Part shown: positions 10,901 through 22,327 of the stretch, piece after piece
Layout of the letters: the number at the start of each line of letters is the position of its first letter
Numbering within the stretch: the first letter of the stretch is position 1
Assembly: GCF_014805685.1 (NCBI RefSeq)
Contig: NC_060899.1
Span: 8,438,290-8,502,289, forward strand
Direction of reading: 5' to 3'
Length of the DNA: 64,000 nt
Origin: Silurus meridionalis
Lineage: Eukaryota > Chordata > Actinopteri > Siluriformes > Siluridae
Notes under the pieces: generated by a model
Databases searched by the model: none
What the model was told of the DNA's origin: nothing
Seen by the model: only the letters and a program-made list of their open reading frames with translations
Program-made: the position numbers and the translations under genes

Positions 10901-11520
10901 GCTAATAACATGCTATCCTAATTACTGTAAAAATGAGTTCATGAGCTTACTGTTAACAAGCTTACATTTTTTATTCCATTAACTCTTTCACCAAATATGA
11001 TTCAGTAGTAAGTGATGTCCTCTAAATACGACTCAAGACCATGTGTTCATGTACTCATTTGGATAATTCTGCCTCAGAGTATTAAAAGCAGATCCAATCT
11101 TTAGTTGTATATAGTGTATGACATCACAAATTGTGTATGACTTACACAGCCTAAATGCAAAACATCAGCAAAAAGACATTGATCATTTTAGTGCAGGCCA
11201 TAGTAACATATAATTGGGTTGCATTTTGTGTCAGATTTTTCATATAGCTGAAATGAGTTAGATACCCAGACTAACCAGTTCAACGGTGGCACAAAGGAAA
11301 GCAAGATTATTTACATTTATGTAAATTAGGTTTTACTTATGTCTTTCCAGATGAAAAATATGCCTACATGTTTGAATCAGCTTAACAATGTTCACCTGGA
11401 CTGTCTCAGAAGTGCTGGAGCACTGACCACCATGTCTTGAGACATATATAAAACACTTAAACCAAAACACTTCAACCAAAACATTTAAACCAAAACACCT
11501 AAACATAAATAAACTGTAAT

Positions 11521-11985
11521 TTATTTAGAGTACAAGTAGGCCAGTAGGACAATCAGTGAACTGTGCATTCTGTGAAGATCTACAACAATGCTGCTACTAC
11601 CGCCATGTGGTCGCTGTGGCGTATTACAACAATATACACTTGTCGGAATGAGTTCAGAGTCAGGGCCAAGTTTATTAATAATCAGAGGCACCCAGATGGG
11701 TTCATCCCAAAGGAATTCAGTAGGGTTGGAGTTAGTGCTCTCTAACCATATCTTCATGAAGCTGGCTTTGTGCCCAGGTGCATTGTCATGCTGGAATAGG
11801 TTTGCATCTCCTAGTTCAAGTGAAAAGAACATTCTACCACATCCAAAGACATTCAATACAATAGTGTGCTTTTGACTTTGTGATAACAGTTTGGGAAAGA
11901 ACCGCATATGGCTAGAAGTCCATTGTCCTAATACACTTGTCCATATACAGTATATTGTTTTTTTTTTTTGTTTTTTTGTACACAT
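11521..11985 (-). pseudogene. Decayed Tc1-like transposase fragment inside a chimeric 154-codon frame
   Basis: On the minus strand the frame reads LFQHDNAPGHKASFMKIW and later NPTEFLWDE. These are the second and third catalytic-acid blocks (D and E) of Tc1/mariner transposases. The stretch from about 11690 leftward has no transposase similarity: after WDE the frame runs into an unrelated tail ending with CTAAATAAAT, possibly an LTR or another repeat. The N-terminal half of the transposase is missing and the start lies in terminal-repeat sequence, so it cannot be functional. Confidence 0.75.
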
Positions 11986-12030
11986 ATGGGAACTCTGTAG
12001 GGCACTGCATTAGATGCATTAGATATTTGC

Positions 12031-12033
<3 letters not shown>

Positions 12034-12103
<70 letters not shown>
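12034..12103. repeat. (TA)n microsatellite
   Basis: About 35 TA units to the right of the Tc1-like fragment. Confidence 0.96.
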
Positions 12104-12106
<3 letters not shown>

Positions 12107-12911
12107 CACCCTTGAAGGGATTTTTATCATGTTTTTTCACTGCAGGACACCCTAGAGGAAACTTTTTCTGAGTTTTTAATAACATCGTACAGGGCACTAG
12201 AAATCCTGTTAACTATTATTGTGATTATATTAATATTAAGGGAAAATAATTAATTATTAAATAATTCTTAATTGATTATGATGTTATACATAAATACATG
12301 TTAACCATTACAGAATTTACAACCTTTAATTTATCAAAATGACTTTCATGCAGCCTTGACACAAGGATAGAACTTGCTTTAATAATAGAAAAAAAAAAAA
12401 TTTTCTTCTTATGTAGAGAATCAACAGCCTCAGGGTTTCAAAATGTAGCAATAAAGCTTAGACATGCTTTGAAATTTAAAATGTGTCTCTAAATTTCATC
12501 ATTCAGATTAAGAATCATATGATTTGCTATATAATTGTATTAGCATTTTATTGTGAATTGGGAACTAGTTTGGACATGATTTGGGGGAATTTGTAATGGT
12601 AGAACTTAAAAGGAATCCATATAGAGTCTGCTAAAAAGTCAAATAGAGTCCAATAGCATAGAATAATAAAGTACTGATGAAGAATTAATATGGTACAAAA
12701 TGAGTTACAAATAAAAATAAACAAATAATAAAAAACTATTTTCTGGTTCATGACAAGGCCAGCATTAGTCTTGGCAGAAAATGGTGGTGGTTTAACTGAA
12801 TATTCTTCTCACATTCATAATTTAAAAGTAGTTATTGAAAGAGTTTTGATCTGTCTAACAGGGATATAACTACTGTAAAATATACTCTTGTAAGAAAACA
12901 TTCATGGCTGT
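12104..12911. other. AT-rich intergenic stretch, no gene seen
   Basis: No recognised repeat and no coding frame with a domain. Confidence 0.5.
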
Positions 12912-13671
12912 CAGAGATGGAAAGGAATTAATTACAATTACTCGCATTACTGTAATTGATAAGGTTTTTTTTGTTATAATTTTTTAAATAAGTTTTTAAA
13001 ATCTGTAATTTTACTTTTACTGAAGTATGTTTTGTTTAAAGTATTGTACTACATTTTACATCATATCTGTTACTAAGTAAAAAAACACATAAATAAAAAT
13101 AATGCAAAGAGAAAAAAACTCACACCCTGAAAAACTACTGCACTGATTTATTGATGGACGGAGAACAAACATGCTAAACTCACAAGAAAGAAAGATGAAG
13201 ATGGACAAGACACATGCCAGTGATGCAGACCCAGATGAAATCGAAATGCTGTTGAATCGAACGTTGTTTAATGTGAGCGTTCATTTCTCTCATTATCACA
13301 AATGACATTAAAACAGGAGAATTTAATTTGATGTGAAAGTGCATATTAGACTCAAATCATTTAATGTAGAGTTTTAAAAATTAATTTTGTTATTGATTTT
13401 TAATTGGTAAAGGTGTTCCTTCAATTAAAAACAAACAAGTTTCAGATTTAGATCCCCTTGTCCATTTTAAACTACACTGGAATCCCCCACCCCACCCCAC
13501 CCCACCCCACCACCCCTGTTAAAAAAAAACACAAAACATAAAATTTTACATGAGCTACTTTTTACTTTTTAATTGAATAGATTTTTAGACTGGTAACTTG
13601 TTCTTGTAAATTTAATTGAAGTAACAGTACTTTTACTTGGGTAGAATAGTTTATTACTCTTACCATGTCTG
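12912..13671. mobile_element. Non-autonomous hAT-like element, copy 2
   Basis: The left end CAGAGATGG and the right end CCATGTCTG are an inverted pair (one difference). ACTTTTACT-rich sequence adjoins both ends, as in copies 1, 3 and 4. An 8-bp target duplication is not convincing here (ATGGCTGT against ATAGTTCA). It contains a (CCCCA)n tract and no transposase. Confidence 0.62.
13483..13516. repeat. (CCCCA)n short tandem repeat
   Basis: About six pentamers, strongly strand-asymmetric (C-rich on plus, G-rich on minus). It lies inside hAT-like copy 2. Confidence 0.9.
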
Positions 13672-13857
13672 ATAGTTCACATAACCACTTTTCTTTTTTG
13701 CCACTTTTTACAAAAAAAAATTTAATCTTTAATCCTTTTTACTCACTTTATTACCTTAAAATCAACGGCAACCTGAAGCTTTATTTGTATTATTTATTAT
13801 TCATATCCCATTTTCTTTTTTCTCTTTATCTATTGTTCTGTCCATCAATCCATCTAT

Positions 13858-13858
13858 C

Positions 13859-13906
<48 letters not shown>
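13858..13906. repeat. (AAT)n microsatellite
   Basis: About 16 uninterrupted AAT units. Confidence 0.96.
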
Positions 13907-13908
<2 letters not shown>

Positions 13909-15152
13909 TTTATTCAAAGGCGCCTGTTAAAACACTCAATGACACCCTACAGTAGAGTGAAACATAAAATCTAACAACAACAAAGAGCTTTTTACCTGTT
14001 AAAATGAATCTAAAGCATTAGTATCTTTACAAAAATCCTAACAAATTCATCCATGTCTGAAGTATTTGTTATGGATTTCTCTATTAGTCACTACAGTAAA
14101 TTCCTCTTTCTTTTCTGTAGCATTGTGTGACAATAGTTGGTTAGGATTTTGAGAGTGTGGAGAAGGAACTCAAACACCTCAGGAAAAGCTTTCTTATACT
14201 CCTGCATATATTTACACACAGTAGACAGGAGGGATTAAATGAGCGGGATACATTACCAAAAGCACACTTTGGGTAATTAGATAATATTGGCTGGGATAGA
14301 GCGTCATTTGAAAATCATTTGAAATCACAAGCCGCCTAAATGGGGATGAAACAGTCAAGAGAGGCGTCTGCTTTGGGGCACTTGTTGAGGAGGACCAGTG
14401 CTTGCTGAAGGAAAACTAGAATTAGCCATAAACTGTGGTGTGCTAGCAGCAGGATCACTAGAAACACATGCAGCACTAAGCTTGTTTATAGGCTTAAAAA
14501 CCATACCTCAAACAAGTTGTAATGGTGGTTGAATAAAGTGTAATGAAATTTTATATCAGTTAAATGTACATTAGTTACAATCAGAACCTGAGAAAAGTAC
14601 ACAAACTTAAAATAAAATAAAAAAGCCAATATGGAGCTAAAGTTTGTAAGTGTGTCCAACTAAAAGTAGTGTGAGATTAGTTGTAGAAAACTATTCGTGC
14701 TGCTGGGGCAGGGATACATAAATAAAATAATATAATAAACCTAACAATATGCAAACAAGCAAGTTTAAAGGGTGAGAGAGAGGCCAGTGGTGGTAAGGAA
14801 TTATAAATCTGGCCATGTACTTCCCTTTCAGCCATTACACACAAAGGCTAGTTGTGGAAGATCTCCCCCTTGTGTAACATATCTGCTAAACCTGAGGAAG
14901 CATGACTGGGCAACATGCTGTGTTTATAGGCTGCTTTGCATCTAAATATGTTCATTCATTTTTGCTGCTGTGGAAGCACAAGTCTGTGGATAACTGTATG
15001 CTGTAGATGAAAGAACTGCTACTGCAGTCATAACGGCTTTTCTGTGCTTATCCTGGACCTTTCCTTCACAATATGCTCATACATTTTCAACAAATGTAGT
15101 TATATTTGACTTTATAGCACACAGCTGTACAGCATAGAGAGTTGTCATTTTT
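13907..15152. other. Intergenic stretch, no gene seen
   Basis: Single-copy-looking sequence. 14220-14460 is less AT-rich and might be conserved non-coding DNA. No exon or domain recognised. Confidence 0.45.
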
Positions 15153-15280
15153 TACATTTACATTTGTGGCATTTAGCAGACGCCCTTATCCTGAGCGGCA
15201 AACAAAAGTGCTTTGAGTTTCTAGCAATGAATAAATCTACACTGGTACACTACATTACAAATTAAGATATATATTTTTTC
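15153..15280 (-). repeat. SINE/L2-type 3' end, minus orientation
   Basis: Begins TACATTTACATTTGTGGCAT and continues TTAGCAGACGCCCTTATCC, the reverse complement of the conserved fish SINE/L2 tail. It continues into AAAGTGCTTTGA. No tRNA head is visible. Confidence 0.7.
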
Positions 15281-15463
15281 TATTGACCGGTGTAATCCAG
15301 AAGATGATGGGTTTGTATTTCAGAAGATTATGGATTTGCTTTACCGAAGATAATGGATTTGCTTTTCAGAAGACAATCATTTTTCCTCAAGATTTCTTCC
15401 TCGTGGCATCTTAAGAAGTTTTCACTGTTGTTTCTGGTTGCCCTTTAAATATTTTTTCATCCA

Positions 15464-15600
15464 CAATGCATTCAGAAAGTATTCAGACCCCCTTAACCTT
15501 TTTCAATTTTGTTATGTTGCAGCATGATATAGCAACCATTCTAATCTAATCTACACTCAGTAACCCATTATGACAACTTGAAAACAGAATGTTTGAACTA
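15464..15600 (+). mobile_element. Tc1-like terminal inverted repeat fragment
   Basis: CAATGCATTCAGAAAGTATT, then CAGACCCC and a diverged AACCCATTATGACAA block, are the known end of a fish Tc1 family (GTATTCAGACCCC type). No transposase follows, and a gypsy relic begins about 100 bp on. Confidence 0.7.
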
Positions 15601-15699
15601 TCTGTAGGTATTTAAGGTAGGTTTGCCTCTCCCTATGTTTAGTGATCCCTGTATTTCATTTTTTTGTTGCCCTTTTACAATAAATTAAACAATTCTGAA

Positions 15700-16520
15700 T
15701 TCCTTTCTACAATTAGGTCCCCTGGCACTTTGTAAGTGTTCACCTCTCACATGGATGACCCAGGTTCAAGCCCCATTCGTGACAGGAATAACTAGACAAC
15801 CATAGACCCAGCGGAGAATCAGAACACGCAGTATCTTCTCTCTGTGTTGGAATGACAGAAACAATGGATGCAACACCACAAGGTGGTGCTGGCTCAGCAC
15901 TTACAGTTCACAACAGAAACTCTAAATTGTAGAATTGTTGACTCTTGCTACCACCATCCAGCAGCTAAGTGAATGTCTTTCACAACCCCTGGCTTCCATC
16001 CTAATCCAGGCACCACCTCAGGCTCCTGTAGTTTTGCGACATGTACAGGAACCTTGACTTCCTCCTCCCGAGTGCTTCTTGCCCAGTTCCTATCGCGGCT
16101 TTCACACTCAGTGCTCCCTCACATTCTAGTTGCAACCCTCCTCATTTCTTACAGATAGGTCAAAGATCGCCTTTATTATCACTTTTAGCCAAAGCCCTCA
16201 AATGAGGCTCAGAGTGACTCTGGGAGGCTCAGAGTGCCACCTACTTTACCTTCTCTGCCTAATTCAAATGGTTTTTGGATCACCCCGTCACCAGCCCTAA
16301 ATCCTCCAAGGGACTACTCGCAGTCCATCAAGGGAACTACAGAATTTCCAAGTATGCTATTCAGTTACACATCTTTGCAGTATGGAGGGATGGAACAAGG
16401 AGGCTCTCACAAGAACCCTCCAGATTGAACTGGCTCCTCAAGATCCTCCTGATACTCTCAAGGCACTCATCAACCTAACCATGCGTCTGGACATCCGTCA
16501 GTCTTCCAGAGCTTCCTGTT
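15700..16520 (+). pseudogene. Gypsy-type LTR retrotransposon gag relic
   Basis: A leader with a tRNA-like CCAGGTTCAAGCCCC block (about 15750) precedes a DPAE-type gag start (near 15807, ATG changed to ATA). Broken frames then resemble the known gag of fish gypsy elements: a PPPE block, HTQCSLTF near 16090, TDRSKIAFIITLL near 16155-16190, and QGNYRISKYAIQLHIFAVW near 16330-16385. Stops and frameshifts are frequent, and protease, RT and integrase are absent. Confidence 0.65.
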
Positions 16521-16819
16521 TTTGATTTGTTTGCTGCAAACTTTGTGTTTGTGTCACCAATTACATTTTGAAAGTTTTCTATCTCTCTTCCCATAAATCA
16601 TTTAGATTTCCTGTATTCTCTACTTTCCTTCAGCTGCATTTCTTTTTTTTTCTTTTTAAAAGAGTGCTTTATTCCCTGTTTTAAAGCAGCAAGTGGAGGC
16701 CATTCCAACTGGACTGAAAACACACTTCAGTAATCACAATAAGGTACGTAACTTTCCTGATATGGCAAACACCTAGATCATTCAGTGTACTGAATGTGTA
16801 ATGTATAGTCAGTCTTTGT

Positions 16820-17000
16820 CTGTCGCTAGCAATAATTTTACCTGTGAGAAGTGTAAGTTAGTTACCTTTTTTGACAGAGAAGATCCTAGAATTAGGGGAG
16901 TGCATCCAGAATCTAGAGAGAATTAGTGAGTGCAAGAGCAGTCCAGGGTTTGCAGTGGAAAGTCTGGATGCTAGCTAGGCCTTTAGGGGCACCAGGAGCA
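16820..17000 (+). pseudogene. Possible LINE ORF1-like fragment
   Basis: A short frame NNFTCEKCKLVTFFDRE (from about 16831) has a CxxC motif. It is followed, after a frameshift, by LELGECIQNLERISECKSS, which looks like a short coiled-coil. This resembles the Cys-motif start of some fish LINE ORF1 proteins. No reverse transcriptase is nearby. Confidence 0.3.
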
Positions 17001-17649
17001 CGGGTTACGTGTATACCGAGAGCCAGGGCGCCGGACATAGCAGGCTAGTTTAGGTTTCTAGGAAAGTATAGGTTCTCTAAGATTTTTCACACAGGAGCTA
17101 ATGATCAATAATGAATCTACCTCTTAATGCCATCATTATGATGTCACACTATAGAAACCATCAATATTATAGAGAAACGCATTATAACATAGTTTAAACA
17201 GAAAACCAAATTAACACCATTTAACAAGTATCCTTTCAATGCAGCCACAGCTGCTATGTCCTTGTAATTACATCTGTAATTATATCTGTGACCAAATCGA
17301 TTTCCTCCCCTCTGTCAGCAATTGTGGAATTAAAAACAGCTATTAATCCACACAAATATATTTGAGCTTGGGCAGTGTTCTACAGATGTGGTTTGTGAGA
17401 TTTGACTATTGGGTTTTCTGACTATCTAATTAAAGGACATGAAAATGTAGATGTTTTGTATGCCTGCAAGACTCACAATCTAACTGGTTATAGCAATAGC
17501 TTCATTATCTTGTGCTGTAAGCTACAGGCACCTGCACTGTTGGTTCTGGAGGCTTACTGAAGGTTACTTTGACTCTGGGAACACATTATGTGATGGCTGA
17601 AATATGATTGGATAGAAACTCAGACAGTAAGTTACACTACTTGAAGTAG
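17001..17649. other. Intergenic stretch, no gene seen
   Basis: No motif recognised. It may hold old repeat sequence, such as the TATAGAAACCATCAATATTA region near 17150. Confidence 0.4.
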
Positions 17650-18450
17650 CAAAACCGAGAGAAAAGCTACGAAATTAGCATGATCACCCAAGGCATAGGT
17701 TTCAAAAGAGACTGGGGTTTGAACAATGTGCTATTCAAGCTATTTTTAAGAAGTTGACAGCAACAGTCAATGTTGATGCCCATAGACACAGTGGTTGGCC
17801 AAGGAAACTTATTGTAGTGAAGGAAAGACACATCATGCTTACTTTCCATCAACATTAGAAGATGCTCTGCAGTGTCAGCAGCTAATAACTAGTGGAAACT
17901 ATAGAAACCCAGGTACAACCATATATTGTCCCAAGAGGTCTGGCCAGAAGTGGTCTTCATGGTGAGGTATCCATGCATGAAAACATAGAAACTAGGTTGC
18001 AGAAAAATGATCTGATCTGAAATATTTGGCTGTAGCAGGAGCCAAGTTGTTTGAAACCTTTGCCTGGCCGAGACCTTGTTGATGCAGCATAATCATCTTG
18101 TGTAATGTTGTTGTGCTCAGTCTTGCCATGGTGTATGACCTGCAATATGAAACTGTCTTCCACAACCTGACCTTAGTAGCAAAATTTGGCTGTTCCACCA
18201 GTTTTTAATCTCCTACACAGCTGTTTCTATTGAGTTTATCACTGTCTTTCAACCTACTGTGCATATAAAATTGATGATCGCTAGCACCTGCTTGGTGTAA
18301 TTGTTTAAATACCTGACTGTGTTCCTATAAAATCCCTGACTTTTTTTTGCATGTGTACAGTATGCAAAAGTAACAATGAAGGGTAGTCAAAACGAACGAA
18401 GTGTGCAAAAAAAAAGAAAGGGTAGTCACACCAAATACTGTTTTAAGTGA
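17650..18450. mobile_element. Head-to-head Tc1-like foldback
   Basis: About 17650-18030 reads forward as the transposase N-terminal and middle region of the family at 9931: GGTTTCAAAAGAGACTGGGG, GGTTGGCCAAGGAAACTTA, TCTGGCCAGAAGTGG, GAAATATTTGGCTGTAGCAG. About 18031-18450 is the reverse complement of the 5' end of the same family. On the minus strand it gives MARLSTTTLHKMIMLHQQGL at about 18125 and ends at TATGCAAAAGTA near 18361. Both arms are decayed with stop codons. Confidence 0.75.
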
Positions 18451-19049
18451 TCCCATATGGCTCAAATTACAGATCTCTTTCAACCACAAAGATCCCTCCA
18501 AGGAATAATAAGATTTACAGTTTATTGTATTTGTGTGTATGTGGTAGTGGCATGCTTGCAAGAAGATGTAATAAAGCGTTCAGAAATATACAGTAACATC
18601 CCACAGCTTTCACTGATTTGTACAGGAGAATGGTAGTAATCTACTAATAGTGAAACATGAGCTGCTGAGAAAGACTAGCAAGCTAAATTAATCCTGGTGT
18701 GATGGTCTTTTGACACGAAGTAAACAACCATGTTAGATAGATACTCTGTGGCAAACCAATTGCAAACAGCAAGCGCATACTGTATATTAATTCCCCAAAC
18801 AATTGCTTATAAAGTAAAATGCTCAGAGGTTTTCAGGATCAAAACAAGCTGCAGAAAAAAAAAAAATATTTTTGTAATCTGAATAAATAGCTTGATGTTA
18901 ATTTAATTGTTAGCGTGTAAAAGCAAAACTGTGTGGAGCTTCACATTTGTCTTTCTGTATTGTTTCTTCTGAGTTTTCTTGTTTCCTTTCACTTCCTCTA
19001 AGAAACAATGCCGGGATTGACTATGTTAAGTCGCCCAGAAGAGAGACCG
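18451..19049. other. Intergenic stretch, no gene seen
   Basis: No domain or repeat recognised beyond the Tc1 arm on its left. Confidence 0.4.
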
Positions 19050-19180
19050 AGTCTATAAATGTGTGTAAATGTTGCCCTGCAATGGACTGCCATCCTATTT
19101 CTGCAAAGATTCAGCAAATGACTTGTCATGACTTGGGGAAAAAATGACCACTGAATGTAAATAAATAAACATAAAAACCG
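19050..19180 (+). repeat. Common fish interspersed repeat, copy 2 (3' part)
   Basis: GTGTGTAAATGTTGCCCTGC and AATGGACTGCCATCC match the CCCTGCGATGGACTGG block of the same family as 10695 and 31190. Confidence 0.5.
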
Positions 19181-19306
19181 TTGATATGTAAATGAAAGCA
19201 ACCCATTACACTGATAGCTACATGTTGAGTGTCCCATATCTGAATTAGTTCTCGCTTTGCTGTTATTATAACCTCCATTCCTCTGGCATGGCATTCCACT
19301 ATTTTT

Positions 19307-19612
19307 TTTAATTGTGATGGTGGGAATCAGTGCTCATTCAGCCATAAGAGCATTAGTGAGCTCAGGCAATGATGTTGAGTAAGGTGGCCTGGGGTTCAGT
19401 CAGCATTTCGGTTTATCCCAAAGGTGTTCAGTGGGCTTGAGATACTTGCTCCTGGCAAACAGTGCCTTTTTTGACCGTGCTTTGTGCTAGAACAGGTTTA
19501 GACCCCTTAGATCCATCGAAGGGAAAGTGTAATGATACAGCATACAAAGACATTCTATACAGTTGCATGCTTCCAATTTTGTGGCAACAGGGTAAAGCTT
19601 ACATATGGCGTT
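19307..19612 (-). pseudogene. Tc1-like transposase C-terminal relic
   Basis: The plus strand carries CATTCAGCCATAAGAGCATT, CCCAAAGGTGTTCAGTGGG, GCTAGAACAGGTTTAGACCC and ACAAAGACATTCTATACAGT. These are the antisense of a fish Tc1 family whose sense strand encodes the FQHDNAP and NPTEHLWDE blocks. This copy still has the sequence that is interrupted by the hAT insertion at 34211. Confidence 0.72.
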
Positions 19613-20640
19613 ACCATCTTTTTTAAATTGTAATTGTATTACAGATGTTAGGCACAAATTCCCAACTGATTTAATTTAGTTTGATTGTCGTTGATCTAAA
19701 ATCACTGTTGAATATCTTTGACATTACTGCATAGGACATCTATATCAGCTGTATTTAACCTGCAGCTGCACTGTAGTGCAGATTATACCATGAATTTGCC
19801 ATAAATGTTCCATACACCAGGAGGCGCCATAGTACAACAACTCAACTACATGTCTTGAAGAATAGCAAATGCACTGCTGCATAAAGCTGCAGTTTCTCGT
19901 GTCTGTAATGCTGAAATGTGTAAATGTGCTTCTATACATCCTACACTACTTATTCTATTGACCTACCATGACTGACATCTGGCTATTTATTATATATATT
20001 TATATAAGACTGTATGTAAAGACTGCATAGGGCCTTTCTTTATTGTCCTTTCTTCTAGTATATTGGGTATATGCTACCTTTGGCTAACCAAGCAGCTTTT
20101 CTCTGCAAGCAGAAATGGCTTTTAATTTTACATCTAGCTGGCATACAGATATATATGTGTTGTTGATTGTAATAACTTGAAAGTTCTCACATCATAATTT
20201 TTCACATTTCAAGCAAGTGAATTGGTTTTATTGACTCTGGGTTACTGAATGAATGGGTGTGGCTTTAGGTTCTATGTAAAAGGTTCATTTCCATTAACAG
20301 CTCTGCTCAATATAGATTGAATTCTCTGGATTGTTTGTGTAATTAAAAGATAATTGAAGAAAGCTTGTGTTTATAAGAATACTTTATAACCCACTTATAC
20401 AGTAAGTATTCCTGCAAGTCAGCAAGGCTACCCTACCACAAACTTTAACCAGGCAAAGTATTTATTATTTTTCCCTGTGTTTAAATTATTGATGTGGGAA
20501 TGAGATCAGGAAAGGCAAACACATGCAGAAAATGTGAATTTGTATTCAGGCACAAAATGGGCAGATAAATAGGAAAAGAAAGAGACTGTTCATGCTTAGT
20601 CCTTTACAATTTTTTATTTCTTCCACTTAGCAAGGAGCAG
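19613..20640. other. Intergenic stretch, no gene seen
   Basis: AT-rich; no recognised element. Confidence 0.4.

Positions 20641-20643
<3 letters not shown>

Positions 20644-20685
<42 letters not shown>
20644..20685. repeat. (GT)n microsatellite
   Basis: About 21 GT units. Confidence 0.96.
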
Positions 20686-20686
<1 letters not shown>

Positions 20687-20954
20687 CAGTAGAGAAAGGC
20701 TTTGGAGCACAAGCATTTCTTTTGCGCTATCAGGCTCTGGTGACCCTCGGGGCCAGACATCCACCCATCCCACACTTTCCCTGCTTCTGCCTCCTATAAC
20801 ACACCATGAAATTATGGTGCTCCACAAGCATTGTGATCAGAATGGCTCATTTCACACCACTTGTTCTGTGTCCTCCAACCATTTTCCATATCAAAAACTG
20901 GTCATTGTCAGCAGTCGGAGTGTGGGCATATTTAAATTGGGGTGCATTTATGTA

Positions 20955-20956
<2 letters not shown>

Positions 20957-21000
<44 letters not shown>
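20957..21000. repeat. (GT)n microsatellite
   Basis: About 22 GT units. The 270 bp between this tract and the one at 20644 look non-repetitive. Confidence 0.96.
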
Positions 21001-21001
<1 letters not shown>

Positions 21002-21259
21002 ATGCGTGAGTAAAGAGTGAGAGTGAGAGTGAGGTTAAAGGTAATGTGTATCATAAAAGATAAAATGAGAAAAGCATTCTCTGAAGAGGTTCATGTCATA
21101 GCTGTTAGGACAAGAAACAATTTGAAGTTCACTGCTGATCATTGCTGATCTTATACTTCCCATACCTCTAGTAAATGGGAGATGGTGTGTGTCGGCAATG
21201 GCAGCCTCTAATCTTCTTACTGGTATTCACTCCATCTCTACAGAGACTGCTGAGGAGCG

Positions 21260-21279
21260 CACACACACACAGACACACA

Positions 21280-21352
<73 letters not shown>
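21260..21352. repeat. (CA)n microsatellite with GACA interruptions
   Basis: CA units interrupted by AGACA near both ends. Confidence 0.96.
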
Positions 21353-21379
21353 AGAGCAGAGGTTACAACAGCATGCTCT

Positions 21380-21850
21380 CGGTTTTATTTGGTTGTTGCT
21401 AGGTGACCGTTAATCTATAGTTAAATACAAAGACCCTGACATTCACCCTGAGCAAAGGAGGCAATTAGGAAAACGGGGGGAAAAAAACGTAAAAACAAAA
21501 TTGAGATGTCTTTAAATATATTGACAAGAGGGGAGAAAATAACTATTTTAACTCAGTGACTGTAGGGAGAGAAATAGCATAAACATCTGAAAACAAAGCA
21601 TGGCTGGCTAGTGTAATGGCACGCACACCGTGCCACTGATTAGCGGCTCCCTGTTGCCACAGCAACCATGGGGCAGTCAGCTCCAAGGTGACATGCCACT
21701 TAACGCCCTAGAATGCCTTCGAAGGCCGCAAGGGAGCAGCAGCTCCCATTTCAAACAAAACATCCATGAACCACAGCATTGTAAGGACGTGTCTGTACAT
21801 AATGCCAGGTGGTCCTTGAGGCAGTTGTCCTGATGGTCCTTGATAATTGA
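21380..21850. promoter_or_regulatory. Candidate regulatory block with two RFX X-box-like sites
   Basis: GTTGCCACAGCAAC at 21653-21666 is a near-perfect X-box dyad (GTTGCC, two-base spacer, AGCAAC). GTTGCTAGGTGAC at 21395-21407 reads GTCACC-T-AGCAAC on the minus strand. The surrounding sequence is GC-balanced and non-repetitive. Enhancer function is inference. Confidence 0.3.
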
Positions 21851-21878
21851 CAATATAATCTACAGTGCATTATGCTTC

Positions 21879-21881
<3 letters not shown>

Positions 21882-21940
<59 letters not shown>
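21882..21940. repeat. (GT)n microsatellite
   Basis: About 29 GT units. Confidence 0.96.
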
Positions 21941-21942
<2 letters not shown>

Positions 21943-22283
21943 ACTGTCTTGTCAACCGTGTTAGCAGGTCAGACGAGGTCCTACATGTGACCTTCATTCT
22001 AGAGATGTAATTCTGAAGGAGATAAAATGGGGAGCAGAAGAGAAGGTAAAGGTGACTGAGATTATCTCGATGAGTTCCATATAGGGAAACAAGAGAATCG
22101 GGGAGTGCATGCGTGTCTTTGCGTGCATGTACGTGTGCATGTATGAGTGTATGTGTGTGTGTCTATGTGTGTGTGAGAAAGAGAGAGAGAGAGAGACAGA
22201 AAAAAGATTGACACTTTTTAATGATGGATAGATTTTGACTGACAGCAATAAAATAAAATAATTGCTTTCACAGTTATTTGCTT

Positions 22284-22327
22284 AGCTTTGTGGTAGCTTT
22301 GTGGTAGCTTTGTGGTAGCTTTGTGGT
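22284..22327. repeat. 11-bp minisatellite, 4 copies
   Basis: Four perfect tandem copies of AGCTTTGTGGT, ending in a partial unit. Confidence 0.93.
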
